NCBI GenBank assembly: GCA_913774665.1 | Contig: CAJYHN010000013.1 | Coordinates: 310,001 to 374,000 of the forward strand | DNA from: an uncultured Microbacterium sp. | GTDB taxonomy: Bacteria; Actinomycetota; Actinomycetes; Actinomycetales; Microbacteriaceae | DNA: 64,000 bases | Direction of reading: 5' to 3' | In this document: positions 57,477 to 64,000 of the stretch, one piece after another | Position numbering within the stretch: the stretch's first letter is position 1 | Layout of the letters: each line of letters opens with the position of its first letter | Notes under the pieces: generated by a model | Database searches by the model: none | What the model was told of the DNA's origin: nothing | What the model saw: the letters and a program-made list of their open reading frames with translations, nothing else | Translations under genes and position numbers: made by a program

Positions 57477-57923
57477 TCAGGCGGACGTGCGGGTGGGTGC
57501 GGTGGCGAGGGAGGTGATGTCATCGAGAGCGACCGTCGCGTCGCCGATGGTGACCTGCGGGACCGGGCCGTCGAAGCTCACCTTGGTCACGATCCCGGTG
57601 ACGGCGACGCCCTTGGCGTCGAGGTAGTCGGCCTGCTTGCCGATGAGGGCCGAAGCGGCCTGGCGCATGTCGAGGGCGAAGGCCTCGGTGGAGGTGCGAC
57701 TCATCGCCGTGAGTTGCTCCATCATGGCCAGTTGGGTGGTCTGCGAGATCATCTGGTTGGTGTCCATCGGGGTGGACGGGTCCTGGTTCGTCAGCTGGGT
57801 GACCAGAAGCTTCATGAACACCTCGCTGTCGAGGACCTTCTTCGGCGCGCTGGTGGCGGCCGTGGCGGTCGCGGTGTTCGCCGGGATCGGGGCGGGTGCG
57901 CCGGTGATCGGGGTGACGGGCAT
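57477..57923 (-). CDS. flgD: Flagellar hook assembly scaffold FlgD
   Basis: The 148-residue protein has the FlgD N-terminal motif EVFMKLLVTQLTNQDPSTPM DTNQM (given as two pieces) and IGKQADYLDAKGV. FlgD caps the growing hook and is not part of the final structure. It is shorter than Enterobacteria FlgD (about 230), lacking the extra C-terminal fold. ATG at 57923, 10 bp after fliK. Confidence 0.93.
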   Translation of the reverse strand: MPVTPITGAPAPIPANTATATAATSAPKKVLDSEVFMKLLVTQLTNQDPSTPMDTNQMISQTTQLAMMEQLTAMSRTSTEAFALDMRQAASALIGKQADYLDAKGVAVTGIVTKVSFDGPVPQVTIGDATVALDDITSLATAPTRTSA

Positions 57924-57933
57924 GGGGGTCCTC

Positions 57934-59481
57934 TCAGACGACGATGTCGAGCCCGCCGCCGGTCAGGGCGACGGAGGGCGCGGACGGGGGACGGGTGCGG
58001 GCGGGTGCGGACGACCCGGCGGCGTCGGGGCGGGGCTCGCGCCCGCGCCCGGCCTGATCGGCGAGGGAGCCGTCACCACCGGGGGCGCCGCGGTCCCCCG
58101 CGCCGGTATCGGCGGTGGGACCGGATCCGACGCTCAGGTGGGCGTGCGGCATGACGCTCGCGAGGTCGCGGCGCAGGTCGGCGATCATGACGCGCAGCGC
58201 GTCTCGGCCGGCCTCGGTCGCTCCGGTGAGGTCGATGCGCACCTCTCCCCCCGAGCCGATGCGGGCGCGGACGGTCACCGGCCCGGTGGAGTCGGGGCTG
58301 ACCGTCAGGGTGATCTGGTGGACACCCGGGGCGCGCTGAGCGATGTGCACGACGGCGGGCGCGACCTGCGCGGCGATCGAGCGCTGGGTCGCCGTCGCGG
58401 CAGCGGTTTCGACCGGAGCGGACGGGGCGAGGGGGACGGATGCCGGCACGGGGGCCGCCGTGTCGACCCCGGTCGTGGCGACGGTCGCCGGTGCCGACGG
58501 CACGTGTCGTGCCGACGGCGAAGCGGGGGCGGCACCGGCGGGCAAGGCCGCACCGGCCGGCAGGGCGAAACCGGCCGGCAGGGCGGCACCCGCGGGCAGG
58601 GCGGCACCGGTGGGCAGGGCGGCACCGGCCGGGGAGGCATCGTCCGGGCCGGAAGCGGCGGGCGCGGCGCTCGCCGTTCCCGCAGCCGCAGCGGGGGCAT
58701 CGAGGACGGCCGGGACGGTGGGGGGCGCGAGAGTGGAGCTCGCGGGAGCCGTGCCCGGAGTGGGCGAGGGAGCGGCGGGGACTCCCCCCGTCGGCGAGGG
58801 AGCGGCGGGGACTCCCCCCGTCGGCAAGGCGACGGGTGCCCCGCCGGTCGCCCCGGGGCGCGCCGATGAGGCAGCGACGGCCGCGGCGACGCGATCGGCC
58901 CCGGGCCCGTCGAGGGGAGGCAGAACCGACGGGGCGTCGTCCCGGGCGCCGGGAGCCGGACCGGCGCTCGACAGGACGGCGGGCGCAGCGGCCGGGCTCA
59001 ACGGCGCCTCCGCCGCGGCCGGGCTCAGCGGCGCCTCCGCCAGGGCGCGGAGGGCGATCGTCTCCCCCGCCGCGGCGGCCGGCGCCGTCTCCGGCGCGGG
59101 AACGAGCGGCAGCGCGTCCGGCGCCTCGGCCGCGGCTCGCGGTTCCCCGCTCGCCGGCGTCGTCGGCGGCGCCGGGAAGGGCATCACCGTCATCATCACG
59201 GGCGCGGGGCTCCCGGCATCCGGACCCTTCGACGAGCATTCGTCAGCGGAGGTCGGATCGTCCCCGCCCGAAACGGACGCGTCGGCCGAAGGCCCCGCCA
59301 CGGGGATCTCGGCGCTCTCGACACTCGACGCGGCGGCGGGATCGCCGTCGCCCGCGGCCAGTGAGCGGGCGGCGTGCGAGAGCGCGTCGCCGAAGCGCGC
59401 CCCGGTCGCCGGATCGCCCGTCGCTCGCATCGCTCGCGCCGGCGCGGTGGTGCTCGCCACGGCGAGGAGAGGAACGCTCAC
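57934..59481 (-). CDS. fliK: Flagellar hook-length control protein FliK
   Basis: The 515-residue protein has a long Ala/Pro/Gly-rich disordered ruler region and a C-terminal Flg_hook domain at about 370-465 (VHQITLTVSPDSTGPVTVRA, VMIADLRRDLASVMPHAHLS). The ruler region is repeated: GGVPAAPSPT occurs twice (30-bp DNA repeats at 58765-58824) and PAGAAL units five or more times. Change in repeat number could change hook length. GTG at 59481 overlaps the fliJ stop. Confidence 0.85.
   Translation of the reverse strand: MSVPLLAVASTTAPARAMRATGDPATGARFGDALSHAARSLAAGDGDPAAASSVESAEIPVAGPSADASVSGGDDPTSADECSSKGPDAGSPAPVMMTVMPFPAPPTTPASGEPRAAAEAPDALPLVPAPETAPAAAAGETIALRALAEAPLSPAAAEAPLSPAAAPAVLSSAGPAPGARDDAPSVLPPLDGPGADRVAAAVAASSARPGATGGAPVALPTGGVPAAPSPTGGVPAAPSPTPGTAPASSTLAPPTVPAVLDAPAAAAGTASAAPAASGPDDASPAGAALPTGAALPAGAALPAGFALPAGAALPAGAAPASPSARHVPSAPATVATTGVDTAAPVPASVPLAPSAPVETAAATATQRSIAAQVAPAVVHIAQRAPGVHQITLTVSPDSTGPVTVRARIGSGGEVRIDLTGATEAGRDALRVMIADLRRDLASVMPHAHLSVGSGPTADTGAGDRGAPGGDGSLADQAGRGREPRPDAAGSSAPARTRPPSAPSVALTGGGLDIVV
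58765..58824 (-). repeat. Tandem 30-bp repeat in fliK
   Basis: Two identical contiguous 30-bp units (58765-58794, 58795-58824) encode GGVPAAPSPT twice. Shorter PAGAAL-coding units of 15-18 bp lie near 58551-58640. All are in frame, so loss or gain would keep the reading frame. Confidence 0.85.
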
Positions 59482-59903
59482 GCGGCACTCCCCTCATCGC
59501 GCGCGGCGCGGACCACGGCCATCTCGTCGAGGGTGCTCTGCTCGGCCCGGCGCTCCCGCGCGAGCTCGCTCTCGAGGTGCGCGGCCTCGAGGCGCTCGAG
59601 CCCCTTGAGCTCCCGACGCGCCTCCACGTGCGCGGCCGACGCGGCCTCCGCGGCCTCCCGGCGCAGGCGGGCCAGCGTCCGCAGGTCGGCGAGCGCCGCC
59701 TGACCCGACGAGCGCGCGGCGGCCAACGCGAGAAGGGTCGCGGCGTCGTCGATCGCGGTGGTGACCTCGCTCAGGCTCGACTCGGCCTGCTCGACCGCCG
59801 TCTCCGCGGCGACGGCCTCGGAACGGGCGAGGGACGACGACTCGGCGGCGGCGCGCTCCTGGACCCCGCGCACACGCAGCAGGCCGGAAAGGGGGAACGT
59901 CAT
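59478..59903 (-). CDS. fliJ: Flagellar export chaperone FliJ
   Basis: The 141-residue all-helical protein (RVRGVQERAAAESSSLARSE ... RELKGLERLEAAHLESELAR) has the FliJ coiled-coil pattern. FliJ sits in the ATPase ring and helps energise export. ATG at 59903 overlaps the fliI stop; the GTGA junction with fliK follows. Confidence 0.85.
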   Translation of the reverse strand: MTFPLSGLLRVRGVQERAAAESSSLARSEAVAAETAVEQAESSLSEVTTAIDDAATLLALAAARSSGQAALADLRTLARLRREAAEAASAAHVEARRELKGLERLEAAHLESELARERRAEQSTLDEMAVVRAARDEGSAA

Positions 59904-61222
59904 GACAGTCCTCCGAAGGTGGTCGTCAGTGCGGCCAAACGCCGCCAGGAGTCGTCGGCCGCGGTCAGATCGTCCATGCGCTGGGTGAGGAACCCGTCGA
60001 TCGCGCTCCGGTGCGCGAGAGCGGCATCGACGAGGGGGTTGGCCCCCGCCTTGTACGCCCCGATGTCGATGAGGTCGTCGGCCTGCCGACGGGCGGCCAG
60101 CACGCGGCGCAGGACGATCGCGGTCTCTCGCTGCTCGGGCGTCGTCACCTTCGAGACCACGCGCGACACCGAGCCCAGCACGTCGATCGCGGGGAAATGA
60201 CCGCGCACGGCGAGGCCCCGGTCGAGCACCACGTGCCCGTCCAGGATGCCGCGCGCGGCGTCGGCGACGGGTTCGTTGTGGTCGTCGCCATCGACGAGCA
60301 CCGTGTACAAGCCGGTGATCGATCCGACGCTGCCGGTGCCCGCGCGCTCCAGCAGCCCCGCCAGGACCGAGAAGGTCGAGGGCGGATACCCGCGGGTCGC
60401 GGGCGGCTCCCCCGCCGACAGCCCGATCTCGCGCTGCGCCATCGCGACACGGGTGAGCGAGTCCATCATCAGCACCACGTCGAGGCCGTCGTCGCGGAAC
60501 TGCTCCGCGATGCGGGTCGCGACGAACGCCGACCGAAGACGCGCCATCGCCGGCTGATCCGAGGTGGCCACCACGACCACCGCGCGAGCGAGACCCTCGG
60601 GCCCGAGATCGTCCTCGAGGAACTCCCGGACCTCGCGTCCGCGCTCCCCCACGAGGGCGATCACCGTCGCGTCGGCGGTCGAGCCGCGCGCGATCATCGA
60701 CATGAGCGACGACTTGCCGACGCCCGAGCCCGCGAACAGCCCGAGACGCTGCCCCACACCGACGGGGGTCATCGTGTCGAGTGCGCGGACGCCCAGCCCC
60801 AGCTGCCGATCGATGCGCTGCCGCCCGATGACGCTGGGAGCCGAGTTCGCCAGCGGGACGAGGGGGGCGCCGACGAGCGGACCGCGGCCGTCGAGAGGGC
60901 GCCCGAGGCCGTCCAGGACGCGCCCCAGCAGTGCCCGTCCGGTCGGTACCCTCAGCGCCGCGCCCGAGTGCCGCACGGGAGCCCCCACGCGGATGCCGGA
61001 CATCGGCCCCATGGGCATGCAGCGCACGGCCTCGCCGTCGACGGCGACCACCTCGGCATCGATCTCACGAGCGCCGGAGGTCTCGATGCTCACGCGATCA
61101 CCGACGGCCGCGGGAACCCCGAGCGCCTCGATGCCGAGGCCCACCACGGCCTTCACGACGCCGGAACGCTGCGGCCGCGTCGCGGCGAGCGCGCGCTCCC
61201 AGCGACCGCGCGGGGCGCTCAC
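59900..61222 (-). CDS. fliI: Flagellar export ATPase FliI
   Basis: The 440-residue F1-beta-like ATPase has Walker A GLFAGSGVGKSSLMSMIARG, Walker B VVLMMDSLTRVAMAQREIGL and the GEPPATRGYPPSTFSVLAGL stretch. It forms a hexamer at the export gate with FliH and FliJ. GTG at 61222 overlaps the fliH stop. Confidence 0.96.
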   Translation of the reverse strand: MSAPRGRWERALAATRPQRSGVVKAVVGLGIEALGVPAAVGDRVSIETSGAREIDAEVVAVDGEAVRCMPMGPMSGIRVGAPVRHSGAALRVPTGRALLGRVLDGLGRPLDGRGPLVGAPLVPLANSAPSVIGRQRIDRQLGLGVRALDTMTPVGVGQRLGLFAGSGVGKSSLMSMIARGSTADATVIALVGERGREVREFLEDDLGPEGLARAVVVVATSDQPAMARLRSAFVATRIAEQFRDDGLDVVLMMDSLTRVAMAQREIGLSAGEPPATRGYPPSTFSVLAGLLERAGTGSVGSITGLYTVLVDGDDHNEPVADAARGILDGHVVLDRGLAVRGHFPAIDVLGSVSRVVSKVTTPEQRETAIVLRRVLAARRQADDLIDIGAYKAGANPLVDAALAHRSAIDGFLTQRMDDLTAADDSWRRLAALTTTFGGLS

Positions 61223-61851
61223 GGCGCTTCCTCGACGTTCTCGTCGATCGAGAGGGCCGCGCGCGCCCGCTCCAGCGCGGCGGCGACCCGCGTGTCGACG
61301 CTTCCGTGCGCGATCCGCACGACCGCTCCCCCGGGGTCGACGTCTGCTCCCACCACGACCTCGACCCCCTCCGGGAGGGACGGGCCCACGAGCGTGCCGA
61401 GCGTGCGCACGTCGCGCTCGTTGAGACGCACGCGCACCCAGGTCGACCGAGGGGTCTGCGCCGCGGCCCGGCGCACGGCATGCGCCGCCGAGCGGGCGGC
61501 ATCCGACATCTCCGCACCGAGGATCGCGGCCGCCATCTCGACCGCGAGCTCCTCGAGGCGTCGCAGATCGGATGCCACGATCGCGGCGATCCCGTCCTCG
61601 AGACGGGCCCGCGCCTCGCCCAGGCCCGACAGCGCCGCCCGGTGGGCAGCCTGCGCCGCGGCCTCGCGCGCGGCGAATCGCTCATCCGCCTCGAGACGCT
61701 CGCGTTCGAGCTCGGCCCGCGCCTCGCGCCGGCCCTCGGCGAAGCCGTCGGCGTAGCCCCGCGCACGCGCCTTGTCGGCGACGGTCCGAGCGTCGGTTCG
61801 CTCCTCGCCCACGCGCGGCAGCACCAGCGGCGTGAAGACGGACTCGGACAC
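61219..61851 (-). CDS. fliH: Flagellar export regulator FliH
   Basis: The 210-residue protein has a coiled-coil N-terminal half with GxxxG-like repeats (ARARGYADGFAEGRREARAE) and a V/A-H-like C-terminal domain (VDTRVAAALERARAALSID). It restrains FliI. GTG at 61851 is preferred (AGGG 8 nt upstream); a GTG three codons earlier (61860) is the alternative. It is the first gene after promoter D. Confidence 0.85.
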   Translation of the reverse strand: MSESVFTPLVLPRVGEERTDARTVADKARARGYADGFAEGRREARAELERERLEADERFAAREAAAQAAHRAALSGLGEARARLEDGIAAIVASDLRRLEELAVEMAAAILGAEMSDAARSAAHAVRRAAAQTPRSTWVRVRLNERDVRTLGTLVGPSLPEGVEVVVGADVDPGGAVVRIAHGSVDTRVAAALERARAALSIDENVEEAP

Positions 61852-61920
61852 GGCGGTCACCCTGCGGTTGTGGCGAAGCCGATCCGTGGCCAAGTCGACG
61901 AGCTATCCGTGCTCTCCCCG

Positions 61921-61951
61921 GACTATCGCGACGCGACGGCGTCGCGGTAAC
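61921..61951 (-). promoter_or_regulatory. Flagellar promoter D (fliH operon)
   Basis: GTTAC (61951-61947), 17 bp, GCGATAGTC (61929-61921). It lies 35 bp past the fliG stop. Predicted start site near 61914, about 63 nt before fliH. Confidence 0.8.
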
Positions 61952-61985
61952 CGACCGCCACCGGGGAGGGCGATCGGGGTGCCGG

Positions 61986-63065
61986 TCACTCGATGAGCTC
62001 GTCGTCGTCCTCGCGCGAGAGGGTGATCTCCTCGGCGGCTTCGAGTTCGCGGATGACGCGCACGACCTCGGCGCGCGCCTCGTCGACCTGACGCATGCGG
62101 ACGGGCCCCAGCGCTCGCGTCTCCTCCTCGAGGTTCTCGCGGTTGCGCTCGGTCATGTTGCGGCGGATGACCTCGCCGATCTGCTCGTCGGCGCCCTTCA
62201 GCGCGAGGGCGAGGACCCGCAGGTCGATCCCGCGCAGCACGCGTTGGGCGTCGCGGTCCTCGAGTCGGGCGATGTCGGCGAAGGTCAGCATCCGACTGCG
62301 CACCTCCTCGGCGAGCACGTGATCGCGGTCTTCGAGCCCGGCGAGCAGCGCCTTCTCGAGGGCGGTGTCGGATCGGTTGATGATGTCCACCAGCGGTTGG
62401 ACCCCGCCGATCGCCTCGTGCGCCTCCCGGATGCCGAACACTCCCGTGCGCGCGCGCAGCGACTCGGCGACGACGGTGATCGCCTCCTGCGAGGCGACGC
62501 CGAGCTCCGCGATCGCCTGGGCGACGTCGGTGCGCAGAGGATCCTGCAGGGCAGCCAGCACGGCCGCCGCCCGGTCGGCCCGCAGGTTCGCCAGCACCAC
62601 GGCGACGGTGGTCGGCATCTCGCCGTCGAGGATCGTGGCCAGCTGCGTCGGGTCGGCGGCGTTGAGGAAGTCGAACGACACCACCCCCTGCGACAGGACG
62701 CGACCGACCATTCCCACCGCCTTCTCGCGACCGAACGCCGTCTCGAGCAGTCCGGTCGCGAACTGCTCGCCCCCGCGACTCATGAGCGATCTGCCCGAGG
62801 CGATGCGGCGGAAGTCCGCGAGAGCGTCCGCGGTCGCGGCGGTGTCGACGCTGCCCAGCTGGGCGAGCTCGCCCGCCAGCAGCTCGGCGCGTGCCTCGCC
62901 CAGGTGGCGCAGCACCTCGGCGCTGGTCTCGCGATCCATGTTGAGCATGACGATCGCGGCTTTGCGCAGCCCCGAGAGCGGGGTGCGCGCGACGGGGAGC
63001 ACCTCGGTCACGGCGGTGGGCGCGACCTCGGCGGCCGCCTCGGGGCGCGCGTCGAGCAGGCTCAT
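61986..63065 (-). CDS. fliG: Flagellar rotor protein FliG
   Basis: The 359-residue protein has a FliG N-domain (LSGLRKAAIVMLNMDRETSA), the middle ARM domain, and the C-terminal torque helix with charged residues (IDLRVLALALKGADEQIGEV) followed by RNMTERNRENLEEETRALGP. It bridges the MS ring (FliF) and the switch. ATG at 63065 overlaps the fliF stop. Confidence 0.95.
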   Translation of the reverse strand: MSLLDARPEAAAEVAPTAVTEVLPVARTPLSGLRKAAIVMLNMDRETSAEVLRHLGEARAELLAGELAQLGSVDTAATADALADFRRIASGRSLMSRGGEQFATGLLETAFGREKAVGMVGRVLSQGVVSFDFLNAADPTQLATILDGEMPTTVAVVLANLRADRAAAVLAALQDPLRTDVAQAIAELGVASQEAITVVAESLRARTGVFGIREAHEAIGGVQPLVDIINRSDTALEKALLAGLEDRDHVLAEEVRSRMLTFADIARLEDRDAQRVLRGIDLRVLALALKGADEQIGEVIRRNMTERNRENLEEETRALGPVRMRQVDEARAEVVRVIRELEAAEEITLSREDDDELIE

Positions 63066-64000
63066 GCCATCGCCTCGTCCATCATGTTGGCGAGGGCCTT
63101 CGCGGCGTTCTGCGGGTCGCTCTTGGCCAACTGCTCGACCTCGCGTCGGCGCTGCTCGACCAGGACCTGCGGGGCCTCGGGTTCTTCCTCGATGTCGAGC
63201 AGCGTGGGGAGGACCTTGGTCGGCGGGGCGGCGGGGAGGGCGATCGGCTCGGCGAGGCCCTTGAGGGTCTTGAGCTTCTGCTCCTCGGTCTCGGTCATCG
63301 ACGCGAAGTACTCGATGGGTCCGTCCTCGGTGTAGAGGGTGCGACGCTTCATCCGGCGCCGGGCCAGCAGAGCGATGACGACGATGACGGCGGCGAGCAC
63401 GATCGACCCGCCGATGATGGCGGCGCGCACGAGCTCCGACTGCACCCGCGCGGCCTTCTCTTCCTCCGCGGCCTGGAGGGCTGCGGCCGCGGTCGCGGCG
63501 GCGCTCTGACTGAAGTCGACGAACTCCACGGTCACCGTGTCGCCGCGCGCGGTGTTGATCCCGGCCGCGTTGGAGACGAGCGCCTGCACCTGTTCGGCGG
63601 TCACCCCCTGCACCGATCCGCGGTCGAGCGCGATGCTGACGGTCTGGCGGGTGACCTCCCCGGCCGGGGTGGTCGTCTTCTCGGTCGTCTTGTTGACGGC
63701 GTTGTTCCGCGTGGATTCCTCGGATTGGAACGACCCCGAACCGCCGGTGCTGGGCACGGCGATGTTGTCGGGACCGAGTACCCCGGTTCCCCCCGCCTGT
63801 CCGCCCGTCGAGGTCTGCGTGCGGGTCTGCTCGTTCGTCATCACGCCTCCCTCGGGCGCGGTGTACTTCTCGTCCATGCGCTCGGACGTCGAGTTGGCGA
63901 CGTCGGCGCTGACGCTGACGGTGGCGTTGCCGGGTCCCACGATGGTCTCGAGCATCTTGGTCACCGCGCCCGCCACCTTGGCCTCGTGGTCGGAGGCCTG
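63062..64000 (-). CDS. fliF: Flagellar MS-ring protein FliF, 3' part only
   Basis: About 312 C-terminal residues are visible; the 5' part lies beyond the window. They include the ring-building motif ILGPDNIAVPSTGG-type region, the periplasmic-like linker, one membrane helix (IIGGSIVLAAVIVVIALLAR), and the cytoplasmic tail EQRRREVEQLAKSDPQNAAK that binds FliG. ETIVGPGNATVSVSADVANS matches the family's second ring-building domain. Confidence 0.94.
   Translation of the reverse strand, partial: QASDHEAKVAGAVTKMLETIVGPGNATVSVSADVANSTSERMDEKYTAPEGGVMTNEQTRTQTSTGGQAGGTGVLGPDNIAVPSTGGSGSFQSEESTRNNAVNKTTEKTTTPAGEVTRQTVSIALDRGSVQGVTAEQVQALVSNAAGINTARGDTVTVEFVDFSQSAAATAAAALQAAEEEKAARVQSELVRAAIIGGSIVLAAVIVVIALLARRRMKRRTLYTEDGPIEYFASMTETEEQKLKTLKGLAEPIALPAAPPTKVLPTLLDIEEEPEAPQVLVEQRRREVEQLAKSDPQNAAKALANMMDEAMA

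Overview
The window is high-GC DNA from an actinobacterium, most likely a motile member of the Microbacteriaceae close to Microbacterium. This rests on very high GC, many GTG starts, 4-bp ATGA/GTGA gene overlaps, an argS/lysA/hom neighbourhood, small acidic family proteins of the kind seen in Microbacteriaceae, and a single-membrane-type flagellar set (no flgA, flgH or flgI). The assignment is an inference from gene content; no rRNA is present.

Region 1 (1-25115) is chromosomal housekeeping and accessory DNA. It holds hom-lysA and argS, interrupted by an LmeA-like gene and an antisense HprK-like/PqqD-like gene. Then come a transglutaminase-like protein, a Ser/Thr kinase with a lipoprotein, tRNA-Arg(CCG), rtcB with a 29-codon micro-gene upstream, a MarR regulator divergent from small Microbacteriaceae proteins, and a coupled run of SRPBCC, FAD oxidoreductase, Nei and spore-photoproduct-lyase-like genes. 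A GAF histidine kinase, a GT-C glycosyltransferase, a SugE/Gdx exporter behind a clear guanidine-III riboswitch, a repeat-rich locus, a CPBP-like protein, trmB and a DUF3097 gene follow.

Region 2 (25240-43228) carries a TPM-domain protein and PspA (envelope stress), an arginase-like gene, an iron-box-controlled SIP-domain gene, a phosphatase/AhpD-like pair, a complete five-gene Opp/Dpp-type ABC importer, a protealysin-like protease with its emfourin-type inhibitor, ung, a phosphoribosyltransferase, and an orphan AAA+ ATPase beside an HU-like protein.

Region 3 (43516-64000) is a flagellar cluster entirely on the minus strand. In transcription order it reads fliF (partial)-fliG / fliH-fliI-fliJ-fliK-flgD-flgE / flbD-motA-motB-fliM-fliN-fliO / fliP-fliQ-fliR-flhB-flhA-csrA / flgN-flgK-flgL-fliW. 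Four copies of GTTAC-N17-GCGATAGTC sit at exactly these operon boundaries and look like promoters for one flagellar sigma factor. Flagellin, the filament cap, fliE, flgBC, fliL and chemotaxis genes are not in the window.

Most notable are the four identical flagellar promoters, the guanidine-III riboswitch before sugE, a pair of 71-bp palindromic elements in a tandem-repeat locus, the self-contained 29-codon gene upstream of rtcB, a FliM without the usual CheY-docking N-terminus, and the mirrored 12-bp motif between the AAA+ gene and its divergent neighbour.
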